DNA of 64,000 nt, from contig JAWKNA010000004.1 in NCBI GenBank assembly GCA_041391925.1, forward strand, positions 186,001 through 250,000. Reading direction: 5' to 3'. Made by a program: the position numbers and the translations under genes. The notes under the pieces are model-generated. The model saw only the letters and a list, made by a program, of their open reading frames with translations. It searched no databases and had not been told where the DNA came from. Shown here in pieces: positions 28,165 to 36,263 of the stretch (the stretch's first letter is position 1; the number at the start of each line of letters is the position of its first letter). The DNA is from JBPOFM01 sp041391925 (GTDB lineage: Bacteria; Bacteroidota; Bacteroidia; Flavobacteriales; Flavobacteriaceae).

Positions 28165-28518
28165 ATGAAAAGCATATTAGTAGTATTAACATTAATTATC
28201 TCGACCATAACGTTTGCACAGAACAAAAATGCCAAAGCCTCCATCGAGGTGAATGGTGTTTGTATGATGTGTAAAGACCGAATCGAAAAAGCAGCAATAA
28301 AATCCAAAGGCGTAAAATCTGCCATTTGGAATGTTAAAACCCACGAATTGAAATTGATTTATGATGAAGGTAAAATTGATTTAAAGACCATACAACAACA
28401 TATTGCTGATGTTGGCCACGATACACAGGAGATAAAAGCCACTGATAAAGCCTATAACAGTGTAAATATGTGCTGCTTGTATAGGGATAAAAAAGTTGTG
28501 GAAGACCATACAGATTAA
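28165..28518 (+). CDS. Secreted heavy-metal-associated (HMA) domain protein
   Basis: This 117-residue protein has a signal peptide (about 1-19) and a single HMA fold (about 22-90) with the metal site C33-x-x-C36 (VCMMCKDR), plus a second cysteine pair C103-C104 (NMCCLYRD) near the C-terminus. It is probably a periplasmic soft-metal carrier that works with the receptor 7 bases upstream. It closes the operon. Confidence 0.88.
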   Translation: MKSILVVLTLIISTITFAQNKNAKASIEVNGVCMMCKDRIEKAAIKSKGVKSAIWNVKTHELKLIYDEGKIDLKTIQQHIADVGHDTQEIKATDKAYNSVNMCCLYRDKKVVEDHTD

Positions 28519-28550
28519 ACCATGAAACCCTTTAATAGGTTCTAATGATT

Positions 28551-30959
28551 TTATTTACTTAGTTTTAATTCTTTGATTTCAGAAAGTAATTTTCCATCAG
28601 AAGAAAAACCTTGGATAATTGCAATGGCATCGGGAATGTTGGTGTTGAATATTTTTAAGGAAGCATTCCCATTATCATCTGTAATGATGTTGGATTCCCA
28701 ACCAATCGTGCCATAAGATATAAAATCAGTTTTTGATTGACTATAGAATTCTGGAATATAAAATTCTTTTTCGACTGAAAATCCATTTTCGATGATAACT
28801 TCATGAGCACTATTATTTTGAATTGAATTTTTAATGAAAGCTCCTTTTTTCTTGTAAACTCTAATAACCCCAGCACTTCCCCTTGACCCGTAACCATTAC
28901 CATTCGGGTCAATATAAATTTCATCGATTTCATCTAAAGGCAAATTATAAATAATATCATAATTGCGGGCATAAGACACATCATCCACAATTAATAATGG
29001 TTCATTACTCGCCAGAAAAGACACTGGATTTCTGTTCTTTATACGAACTTGCCCAGATCCTGGCAATTGGTCCACTACAAAACCATGCGCATTAATGATG
29101 TCGGTAACATAGGAATAATTACGTCTGGCAATGGAATCGATTTTAATGCCCTTACTGTATGAGTTGGCTATATATGATTTATCAAAATCAAAATTATCAT
29201 CCTCTTTTTTGATACGATAAGTAAGATTGACTGTGTCCAAAACTTGTTCTTTGCCATTTGAGAACATCAAGGGGTTGATTAAGTGAAAGTTACCCTCTAA
29301 ATCATAGTTACATCTAGTATTTATTTGCCAAGAATGTTTTGTAAATTCTCTATTTGTATTTACAAATTTTATGAAAGGTTTGATTTTATCCATTTTGAGA
29401 CCATCTTTATAGACTGTAAAATTAATTTGTGCACCATTTTTTAAGTAGAAATTATTAAAATAAAAATGATTGTCATCTTCAATACTGGTCTGTTCATTTA
29501 AATTATTAGGTATTGAGAACATCTGCACATAATAGCCTTGTCGGTTGGTTTTTGGAATATTAGCAATACCATCTATTGTTAATCCAACATCAAATTCATA
29601 ATTTAATTCTTGAACCCCTTTCTTTATATGGTCCCATTTATACTTGCTCCATCCTTGGGTCATGATTAATAAATCCAGGTTGTATTTCTTCAATCTGTCC
29701 ACTTCCGTAAAATAATAGTAAGCATCTTGAATATTGCCATTCAAATAAGGTTTCAAAAGAAAAGCTGTTATAATATCTTCTTTTTTTGAATAGGTTTTAG
29801 ACGTTTGAGGTAAAATGCTGATGCTTAAATTTGTAGATATTGGAAGATTATCTTTGTTAAATGTTTTGATATTGAGCGCAATAGAATCCTTTGTCTTAGT
29901 GCCGATAAACATACTGGATTTTAAAAATTGGCTACCATCATCATTAAAAACCAATCGCTCCAAAAGAGGATTAAGCTGATCATCAAAAAAAGTGATAGTG
30001 TTGACACCATATATAAGCTTGTTATTAGGAATTGGAATAGCATTGGATGTTTTAAGCGAGTTAATGTCTATTGGGACAACAGAAATCTTATCATTCTGAT
30101 TGATGACCATATAGTAAGTTTTATTGGTTTCCTTTTTTAAAGTAGAAGTGTTGGTCTTCAAAGTCACATATGTTATTGATGTATTGGTATAATTATTCAC
30201 AGACAGGGCAAATCCTTCTTGCTCAACAATAGGTATTTGTTTAGAGTAAGATTTTTGATTAACAGAATAATGTGCCATATAGCTTTCGTTTTTAAGCATA
30301 TTCAGGTCAAATTTTCCTAGTCCGAATTGGTTACTTTTGAAGGTAGCTACAGTATCTTTTTTGGAATTAACAACCGTACCTTCAATTTCTATCCCATTGC
30401 CTTCACAATCAATAATTTTGAAACCAATAGTATTGGTTACTTCAGAAATTAAATGCCCTCCTTCAGGTAAGAATTGTAAATCAAATTCTTGTTTTGTTTT
30501 TTTTATTGACTCCTTATCGGCATCCTTTGGATTTATCAAAAATATGGGCTGTGATAAATAAGATTCGTCCTCTAAAAAGTTGTTCATATAGTTGGTGTAC
30601 GCTTGAATATAATATTCCCCTGTGGAAATGTCTTTTTGATTATCAAAATTTCCTTTGAAGACGCCATTTTGTGCAAAGAACAATTTACTTGTTATTTCAT
30701 TGCCATATTTGTCATAAAGAATGACATATACATTCGTTGTATTGAAAAATGGGCGGCTGTTTTTTTTGTCAAATACATAGCCTTTGAACCAAATAGGTTC
30801 TTTGACCATGAATATATTTTTGTGGAGATGTAAATAAATGGTTTCTCTTTCGGCTTTGAAATATGAGATATATGCTTCTTGTAAGCTATCTTTTTTAGAT
30901 TGGCTATAACCGATAGAGATTAACGCAAAAAGAAAAAAAAGCATTATAGAATTTTTCAT
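28551..30959 (-). CDS. Large secreted protein with macroglobulin-like and TonB-receptor plug domains
   Basis: This 802-residue exported protein has a signal peptide (about 1-19), an N-terminal macroglobulin MG2-like domain (KNIFMVKEPIWFKGYVFD, GVFKGNFDNQKDISTGEYYIQAYT), several beta-rich domains, and near the C-terminus a region like a receptor plug (about 635-715; LLIVDDVSYARN, IDEIYIDPNGNGYGSRGSAGVIRVY). No barrel follows, so it is not itself a receptor. I use the ATG at 30959 with a clear signal peptide rather than the longer frame. Function unknown. Confidence 0.78.
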   Translation of the reverse strand: MKNSIMLFFLFALISIGYSQSKKDSLQEAYISYFKAERETIYLHLHKNIFMVKEPIWFKGYVFDKKNSRPFFNTTNVYVILYDKYGNEITSKLFFAQNGVFKGNFDNQKDISTGEYYIQAYTNYMNNFLEDESYLSQPIFLINPKDADKESIKKTKQEFDLQFLPEGGHLISEVTNTIGFKIIDCEGNGIEIEGTVVNSKKDTVATFKSNQFGLGKFDLNMLKNESYMAHYSVNQKSYSKQIPIVEQEGFALSVNNYTNTSITYVTLKTNTSTLKKETNKTYYMVINQNDKISVVPIDINSLKTSNAIPIPNNKLIYGVNTITFFDDQLNPLLERLVFNDDGSQFLKSSMFIGTKTKDSIALNIKTFNKDNLPISTNLSISILPQTSKTYSKKEDIITAFLLKPYLNGNIQDAYYYFTEVDRLKKYNLDLLIMTQGWSKYKWDHIKKGVQELNYEFDVGLTIDGIANIPKTNRQGYYVQMFSIPNNLNEQTSIEDDNHFYFNNFYLKNGAQINFTVYKDGLKMDKIKPFIKFVNTNREFTKHSWQINTRCNYDLEGNFHLINPLMFSNGKEQVLDTVNLTYRIKKEDDNFDFDKSYIANSYSKGIKIDSIARRNYSYVTDIINAHGFVVDQLPGSGQVRIKNRNPVSFLASNEPLLIVDDVSYARNYDIIYNLPLDEIDEIYIDPNGNGYGSRGSAGVIRVYKKKGAFIKNSIQNNSAHEVIIENGFSVEKEFYIPEFYSQSKTDFISYGTIGWESNIITDDNGNASLKIFNTNIPDAIAIIQGFSSDGKLLSEIKELKLSK

Positions 30960-31191
30960 GAAATGACATTTATAAGGCGATTCAAGGTATAAATTTTTCA
31001 AAGAAGAAAAAAATATGAGCCATTTCACATAAAAGGAATTATGTATCTAAAAAATTATTGACAAAAGTATTGCCGAATCATTTTCTTTTATACATTTATA
31101 TCGGTTTTTAAATTAGTAATATTTTATTACGCGCGAAATCAAAAGACAAAAGATTGAATCCTCATATTTGGTCTCCGAAAATAGCACAAGG

Positions 31192-31215
31192 AACACTTCA
31201 AGTCATTGAGGTGTT
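31192..31215. terminator. Terminator hairpin at the end of the DUF6090 gene
   Basis: AACACTTCAA (31192-31201) pairs with TTGAGGTGTT (31206-31215) around a 4-base loop. The plus side is followed by seven more T. The DUF6090 stop codon (31203-31205) lies in the loop. Confidence 0.5.
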
Positions 31216-31859
31216 TTTTTGTTTAAAAGCCTGATGAGATGGCTGCAACTTTCAACACCTTTCTTAGTGGCTTGTAGTTTGATTTCAAAAGAACCTCGCA
31301 TACTCATAATAATATTTTTAAGAAGTTTTTCATCCTTGAAACCAAACTTCCGTTGCCTAAAATCATCAAAATCGGTATTGTAAATGAAATAGTTACCCAC
31401 ATATTCTTTTTGGATATTTTCCAGTCTCAAATAACTTTTGAGCATAGTTTCGTAGTAAGAATAATGGGTTTCAATGGCAGTTTTAAGGTCAAAATCGTCA
31501 ATCAATTTTAAATCTCCAGAATTGATGAGTGTTTGGTATGTATTATCTTTTGGAGTGAAATCGATGAGGTTGACAATCTCAAATATTTTACCAACAACCA
31601 TCATTTTATCTGGAGAGTCGGTATTGAGTTTTGGCAAAATTTCATCTGTCGTTTTGATTTTCTTTTCTAGAGCTATGACGTTTTCTTCCAAAGCTGTTTT
31701 ATCGGCTTCAATGTCACTTTTTATGTTGGATATATATTGATTTCTTTGAGTTATGTTTTTAGAATTCTCTGCGCATTTATTCATGCTGAATGCAATGGAG
31801 ATGCCTATGATGACAATCAATATTTCTCCAAGGGTATATTGCCAATTTATTTTTTTCAT
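31203..31859 (-). CDS. DUF6090 family membrane-anchored protein
   Basis: This 218-residue protein opens with KINWQYTLGEILIVIIGIS, a single N-terminal membrane helix typical of DUF6090, followed by a long helical region (about 40-200) with coiled-coil character. The family is widespread in Flavobacteria and has no known function. It is transcribed alone. Confidence 0.8.
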   Translation of the reverse strand: MKKINWQYTLGEILIVIIGISIAFSMNKCAENSKNITQRNQYISNIKSDIEADKTALEENVIALEKKIKTTDEILPKLNTDSPDKMMVVGKIFEIVNLIDFTPKDNTYQTLINSGDLKLIDDFDLKTAIETHYSYYETMLKSYLRLENIQKEYVGNYFIYNTDFDDFRQRKFGFKDEKLLKNIIMSMRGSFEIKLQATKKGVESCSHLIRLLNKKTPQ

Positions 31860-31904
31860 GAGTGAAAGTTGGTTTCTCTAAAGTTATGAAATTATGGCAA
31901 AAAA

Positions 31905-31932
31905 AAACGTCCCAACAGAAATTGAGACGTTT
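31905..31932. terminator. Terminator of the groESL operon
   Basis: AAACGTCCCAA (31905-31915) pairs with TTGAGACGTTT (31922-31932) with one mismatch, 26 bases past the groL stop. A/T tracts flank both sides. Confidence 0.65.
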
Positions 31933-31957
31933 ATAATTTATATATGGTAACTTGCCA

Positions 31958-33586
31958 TTACATCATTCCTGGCATTCCGCCTCCACCCATTGGCATGGCT
32001 GGAGCATCTTCCTTGATGTCCACCAAAGCACATTCAGTGGTCAAAATCATTCCTGCAACAGATGCTGCATTTTCCAAGGCGATACGTGTCACTTTCTTAG
32101 GGTCGATGATTCCAGCTTTCAACATATCCACATAAGTTTCTGTTTTGGCATCAAATCCAAAGTCTTTCTTGCCATCCATTACTTTTGCAACGACTACGCT
32201 GCCTTCACCACCAGCATTTTCAACAATGGTTCTCAAAGGCGCTTCAATAGCTCGAGCCACGATTTGGATTCCTGTTGCTTCATCATTGTTTTCAGAAGAC
32301 AATTTATCCAAAACTGATTTTGCTCTTACCAAAGCAACACCACCACCAGCGACAATACCTTCTTCAACAGCAGCCCTAGTAGCGTGCAAAGCATCGTCCA
32401 CACGGTCTTTTTTCTCTTTCATTTCAACTTCACTAGCTGCGCCTACGTACAATACTGCAACACCACCAGCCAATTTAGCCAAACGCTCTTGCAATTTTTC
32501 TTTGTCGTAATCAGACGTTGTGGTTTCAATTTGAGCTTTGATTTGGTTGACTCTAGCTTTGATGTCAGAAGCATTCCCAGAACCATTTACAATTGTTGTG
32601 TTGTCTTTGTCAATGGTAATGGTTTCAGCTGTTCCGAGCATACTTAAATCAGCATTTTCCAAAGAAAAACCTCTTTCTTCTGAAATTACTGTTCCACCAG
32701 TCAAAATAGCGATGTCTTCCAACATTGCTTTTCTTCTGTCTCCAAAACCAGGAGCTTTCACAGCTGCAATTTTCAATCCGCCACGTAATTTGTTTACTAC
32801 CAAAGTAGCCAAAGCTTGACCTTCAACATCTTCAGCGATAATCAACAATGGACGTCCAGATTGTGCAACTGGTTCTAAAATAGGAAGTATTTCCTGTAAG
32901 TTTGAAATCTTTTTATCGAACAGTAAAATGTAAGGATTATCAAGTTCTGCCACCATTTTGTCAGCATCTGTCACAAAATATGGAGACAAATAACCTCTGT
33001 CGAACTGCATACCTTCCACAACATCCACATATGTATCTGTACCTTTTGCTTCTTCAACAGTGATAACACCTTCTTTACCAACTTTTCCAAAAGCCTTTGC
33101 AATTAAGTCACCGATAGTTTCATCGTTATTGGCCGAAATAGAAGCAACTTGTTTGATCATTTCTGAAGAATTACCAACTTTTTTCGCTTGCTTTTCCAAG
33201 TCTTTTGTGATGGATTCAACAGCCTTGTCAATACCGCGTTTCAAATCCATTGGGTTCGCACCTGCGGCAACGTTTTTCAAACCTTCTTTTACGATGGCTT
33301 GTGCCAAAACTGTTGCTGTAGTGGTTCCGTCACCAGCTAAATCGTTGGTTTTCGAAGCCACTTCTTTTACCATTTGTGCTCCCATATTTTCAAGAGCGTC
33401 TTCTAATTCGATTTCTTTTGCTACTGTCACACCATCTTTGGTAACTTGTGGTGCACCGAAAGATTTGCCAATAATTACATTACGACCTTTTGGTCCCAAT
33501 GTTACTTTTACTGCATTTGCTAATGCATCCACACCACGCTTTAGTCCGTCGCGTGCTTCAATATCAAATTTTATATCTTTTGCCAT
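31958..33586 (-). CDS. groL: Chaperonin GroEL
   Basis: This 542-residue 60-kDa chaperonin forms the double-ring folding chamber with GroES. It shows the ATP-binding segments TLGPKGRNV and GDGTTTATVLAQAI, the conserved GVAVLYVGAASEVEMKEKKDRVDDA, and a C-terminal Gly-Met tail (PMGGGGMPGMM). It lies in the same transcript direction as groS but is separated from it by an inserted four-helix-bundle gene. Confidence 0.99.
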   Translation of the reverse strand: MAKDIKFDIEARDGLKRGVDALANAVKVTLGPKGRNVIIGKSFGAPQVTKDGVTVAKEIELEDALENMGAQMVKEVASKTNDLAGDGTTTATVLAQAIVKEGLKNVAAGANPMDLKRGIDKAVESITKDLEKQAKKVGNSSEMIKQVASISANNDETIGDLIAKAFGKVGKEGVITVEEAKGTDTYVDVVEGMQFDRGYLSPYFVTDADKMVAELDNPYILLFDKKISNLQEILPILEPVAQSGRPLLIIAEDVEGQALATLVVNKLRGGLKIAAVKAPGFGDRRKAMLEDIAILTGGTVISEERGFSLENADLSMLGTAETITIDKDNTTIVNGSGNASDIKARVNQIKAQIETTTSDYDKEKLQERLAKLAGGVAVLYVGAASEVEMKEKKDRVDDALHATRAAVEEGIVAGGGVALVRAKSVLDKLSSENNDEATGIQIVARAIEAPLRTIVENAGGEGSVVVAKVMDGKKDFGFDAKTETYVDMLKAGIIDPKKVTRIALENAASVAGMILTTECALVDIKEDAPAMPMGGGGMPGMM

Positions 33587-33595
33587 TTTATTGTT

Positions 33596-33618
33596 GCTTT
33601 ATGCTTTAAGCTAAATGC
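33596..33618 (+). repeat. Right arm of imperfect inverted repeat around the four-helix-bundle gene
   Basis: This 23-base arm is 18/23 identical to the reverse complement of the arm at 33983-34005. It also contains the first copy and part of the second copy of a tandem 12-base unit (ATGCTTTAAGCT at 33601-33612 and 33615-33626). Confidence 0.6.
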
Positions 33619-33624
33619 TTTAAG

Positions 33625-33975
33625 CTAGATTAATTTTTGTTTTAATGTGTAAATTTTACTTTTAACTATGTTTACTTTTTGATTTAAAGCTTCAAAATTT
33701 TCTTCTGATAGATATTTTAAATCTTTTGAAAGAATAATTAAATATTCCGTTTCCAATAAGGACCCTAAAGCTATGTTGAGAAATTGATTAAATTCTTTAT
33801 CACTCTGCCTTCCGCAACCTTCACTAAAATTGGTGGGAACTGAACTGCAAGCTCTTCTTAATTGGCTTGTTGGTCCGTAAAGTTCCTCTTTTGGAAAGTT
33901 CGCAGTATGTACATAGATTTCTAAAGTTAATGAATGACTCATTTGCCAAATATCATATTTTTTGAAATCTCTCAT
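33625..33975 (-). CDS. Four-helix-bundle protein of the 23S rRNA intervening-sequence (S23/IVP) family
   Basis: This 116-residue helical protein shows the family signature: YDIWQMSHSLTLEIY, FPKEELYGPTSQLRRACSSVPTNFSEGCGR and the LGSLLETEYLIILS helix. Homologues are encoded inside intervening sequences of 23S rRNA genes and resemble the Avd accessory protein of diversity-generating retroelements; a nucleic-acid-binding role is likely but unproven. Here the gene sits between groS and groL on the same strand and is flanked by inverted repeats. Its TAG stop falls inside the right-hand repeats, so gene and repeats appear to be one inserted unit. Confidence 0.9.
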   Translation of the reverse strand: MRDFKKYDIWQMSHSLTLEIYVHTANFPKEELYGPTSQLRRACSSVPTNFSEGCGRQSDKEFNQFLNIALGSLLETEYLIILSKDLKYLSEENFEALNQKVNIVKSKIYTLKQKLI

Positions 33976-33982
33976 TCTTACT

Positions 33983-34005
33983 GCTTATAGCTTAAGGCAT
34001 ATTGC
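33983..34005 (+). repeat. Left arm of imperfect inverted repeat around the four-helix-bundle gene
   Basis: This arm (core TAGCTTAAGGCATA) begins just past the groS stop. It could pair with the arm at 33596-33618 in the groESL transcript and enclose the whole four-helix-bundle gene in one long stem-loop. Confidence 0.6.
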
Positions 34006-34007
34006 TT

Positions 34008-34283
34008 TTAGATTATCGCAAGGATATCACTTTCACGCATTATCAAATAATCTTTGCCTTCAAGTTTTAATTCTGTGCCAGAATATTTACCGTATAGAAC
34101 TGTTTCGCCGACTTTGACAGTCATTGGATTTTTTTTGGTCCCCTTTCCAACGGCAACGACTTTGCCTTTTTGAGGTTTTTCTTTGGCATTGTCAGGAATG
34201 ATAATTCCTGAAGCTGTTTTTGTTTCAGCTTCAACAGGTTCAATAAGAACTCTATCTGCTAATGGTTTAATGTTTAAGCCCAT
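34008..34283 (-). CDS. groS: Co-chaperonin GroES
   Basis: This 91-residue lid protein of GroEL has the mobile-loop segment EAETKTASGIIIPDNAKEKP and the closing YLIMRESDILAI. It is the first gene of the groESL transcript, and a promoter-like sequence lies upstream. No CIRCE operator was seen in the leader. Confidence 0.98.
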   Translation of the reverse strand: MGLNIKPLADRVLIEPVEAETKTASGIIIPDNAKEKPQKGKVVAVGKGTKKNPMTVKVGETVLYGKYSGTELKLEGKDYLIMRESDILAII

Positions 34284-34335
34284 ATTTTTATTGTTTATTA
34301 ATTGTTTAATGGTTATTAACGCTACTGCGTTATTC

Positions 34336-34366
34336 GAAAATTATGCCAAGTAAAAAGGTCTGACAA
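34336..34366 (-). promoter_or_regulatory. Candidate promoter of the groESL operon
   Basis: On the minus strand TTG (34364-34366), a 20-base spacer and TAATTTTC (34336-34343, 7 of 8 consensus bases) lie 53 bases before the groS ATG. Confidence 0.45.
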
Positions 34367-34380
34367 AGTTTCAGTAACAA

Positions 34381-34409
34381 AAAATGCCAACTGTAAAAGT
34401 TGGCATTTT
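34381..34409. terminator. Terminator after secG
   Basis: A perfect 11-bp stem (AAAATGCCAAC at 34381-34391, GTTGGCATTTT at 34399-34409) lies 20 bases past the secG stop. It separates secG from groS. Confidence 0.75.
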
Positions 34410-34428
34410 CTTATGTTTTTTGTCAAAA

Positions 34429-34779
34429 TTATTTTTGAGTTGAATCAGCAGGTGTTGCCGTGTCATTACTTGATGGAGTAGAAACTGGTGCTGGAACTGT
34501 AGTGCTGGCGTCCGGATCTAACGCTTTTGATTCTGCATTTCCTTTATGGTCAATAGCGACATTTGATAATAAAATCAATGCCAATAAAACAGTAGCCAAA
34601 GCCCAAGTGCTTTTATCCAAAAAGTCAGTTGTTTTTTTAACACCACCCAATTGTTGAGATCCACCTCCGCCAAACGATGATGACAATCCGCCACCTTTGG
34701 GGTTCTGAACCATAATAACTACCACTAGCAAAAATGCTACAACGATGATAAGGAATAAAAATATTGTAAACGTACTCAT
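34429..34779 (-). CDS. secG: Preprotein translocase subunit SecG
   Basis: This 116-residue protein has two membrane helices (about 4-24 and 55-75) around the conserved loop VQNPKGGGLSSSFGGGGSQQLGGVKKTTDFLDK. SecG supports the SecYEG channel. A Thr/Pro/Ser-rich C-terminal tail of about 30 residues is an added feature common in this phylum. It lies 5 bases after the TPR protein stop and belongs to the miaB-to-secG gene row. Confidence 0.95.
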   Translation of the reverse strand: MSTFTIFLFLIIVVAFLLVVVIMVQNPKGGGLSSSFGGGGSQQLGGVKKTTDFLDKSTWALATVLLALILLSNVAIDHKGNAESKALDPDASTTVPAPVSTPSSNDTATPADSTQK

Positions 34780-34784
34780 TTGAT

Positions 34785-35714
34785 TTATATATTATTTTTT
34801 TCTTGTAATTTTTTTACTGCTTTAATTTGGTCTGCAAAGAAACCACTTTTTTCTGGATATTTCAAACTTAAAATTTTATACGACTGAATTGCTTTATCAT
34901 AATTTTTTTGTTCCAAATAAATGCGTGCCAAAGTTTCGGTCATTAAGCCGTCGTTCTGCACTGCCTGTACTTTTGCAAGGTTTAGCGAGGTTGTTTCCTT
35001 CGATGGAATTATCTTTGGATTGGCTTCCAAAAATCTGTCTATTAACTCAAATTTTTTGTCAATTGAAGCTTCTGATTCTGTTTTTTCGGCCTGTATTTCT
35101 TCTTTTGGCTCTCTTATTATGGGCTTAAAGCTTGTGATTTTCAGCCATTCTGAAAAAGAATGTGTTTCTGATGTATTGAATTCCAGAGGCTTTCCGATAT
35201 TTAGAATCTCTTCAGGGTTTTTTTCATCAATTTGAGAGTTTGATTTTTCTTCGGTTTGCTCACTACCTTCAAGGTTAAAGTTGGCAATTGTTCCAATTGT
35301 CCGACGTTTTTCAAACAAATTTGGGTCTAAAACTCCTTCGGTGGATTTGATTTGCTCTTTTAGGGCATCATCAATTTCTACGCTTTTATGAACAGAAATA
35401 TCATCAAATCCATTGACGAAAATATCTTTTAAATGGTCTGAATTTTGTTTGATCAGTTGTGAGATTTCATTTTGGTTGAACTCTGCTGAAGTTATATAGT
35501 CAAACAAAATGCTCCTATCGGTTGTGTAAGCAGCCGTAATTTTTAACTCTTGATTGTATTTAAAACTGTCTTTTTTTTTAAGACCTTTTAGGTACAATGC
35601 TCTTGCAGGCTGAAAATAAGGATATTCGGCGATGATTGTGGTTATGGCACTAGTCTGGTCTGCAGTTATTTGCTGAGGATGCTGCAAGAGATATGTAAAT
35701 TCCTGTTTATTCAA
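34785..35714 (-). CDS. Tetratricopeptide-repeat-containing protein
   Basis: This 309-residue cytoplasmic-looking protein has an N-terminal helical region (YPYFQPARALYLKGLKK), an acidic linker (about 120-240), and a C-terminal TPR-like pair (LARIYLEQKNYDKAIQSYKILSLKYPEKS, about 258-286). The start is TTG at 35714. It is conserved in this position between lptE and secG in related bacteria, as I recall, but its role is not known. Confidence 0.82.
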   Translation of the reverse strand: MNKQEFTYLLQHPQQITADQTSAITTIIAEYPYFQPARALYLKGLKKKDSFKYNQELKITAAYTTDRSILFDYITSAEFNQNEISQLIKQNSDHLKDIFVNGFDDISVHKSVEIDDALKEQIKSTEGVLDPNLFEKRRTIGTIANFNLEGSEQTEEKSNSQIDEKNPEEILNIGKPLEFNTSETHSFSEWLKITSFKPIIREPKEEIQAEKTESEASIDKKFELIDRFLEANPKIIPSKETTSLNLAKVQAVQNDGLMTETLARIYLEQKNYDKAIQSYKILSLKYPEKSGFFADQIKAVKKLQEKNNI

Positions 35715-35729
35715 GGTTAAAAATCCAAT

Positions 35730-36236
35730 TTACCATTTCGCTAGAGTGGCATTAAAAATATCCTGTGTGATGCGTTCAAATATTTCGGCAATCGCTGTGT
35801 CTTTTTGACTTCCGACCAATTGTGCTGTTCCTGCATAATCATAGAAAAATGAAAAGCGTTGCTCTAACTCAGCTTCTTCATCATTCTTGTCATAAAAATG
35901 CACCAATACGGTTATGGTCAATCTATTTTGTGCTGCTCTGTTATCTGCGGTTGCTGTAGTTGGCGAAATTCGATATTCCACTATTTCGCCTTCATAGGTC
36001 AAATCACCTCCCGACTTCACCAGGTCCAAACTGGTTTGGTTGAGTATAAGATCTTGCAATGCCAAGGTAAAATCACGCTCCAAACCTGGTTCAATCAATG
36101 GGGCATTGTTTTGAAAATAATTGACTTGAAAGGTTTTAGTGCCTTCAGGGATTGAGGCACCTGTGAATGAGTATTTCCAACAACCAAAAAGTGTGAGGGA
36201 AAGTGCAATTACAACTAAAAATTTAAAGTATTTCAC
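35730..36236 (-). CDS. lptE: LptE-family outer-membrane LPS assembly lipoprotein
   Basis: This 168-residue lipoprotein has a lipobox ending at C19 (LTLFGC). LptE plugs the LptD barrel that inserts lipopolysaccharide in the outer membrane. The Bacteroidota form is recognised from the opening YSFTGASIPEGTKTFQVNYF and the closing ITQDIFNATLAKW. The start is GTG at 36236. It lies 27 bases after the sigma-54 activator and 15 bases before the TPR gene. Confidence 0.88.
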   Translation of the reverse strand: MKYFKFLVVIALSLTLFGCWKYSFTGASIPEGTKTFQVNYFQNNAPLIEPGLERDFTLALQDLILNQTSLDLVKSGGDLTYEGEIVEYRISPTTATADNRAAQNRLTITVLVHFYDKNDEEAELEQRFSFFYDYAGTAQLVGSQKDTAIAEIFERITQDIFNATLAKW

Positions 36237-36263
36237 GTAAGTTTTTTAATAAATAACGTTTGA

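Noticed and set aside
31083..31215. Possible tRNA-like remnant before the terminator at the end of the DUF6090 gene
   Set aside because: The terminator resembles the tRNA one in style, but no T-arm, anticodon stem or acceptor pairing could be drawn from the sequence.
34336..34352. Sigma-54-like TTGGCA upstream of groS
   Set aside because: There is no GC dinucleotide at the -12 spacing; a TTG-N20-TAATTTTC promoter explains the site better.
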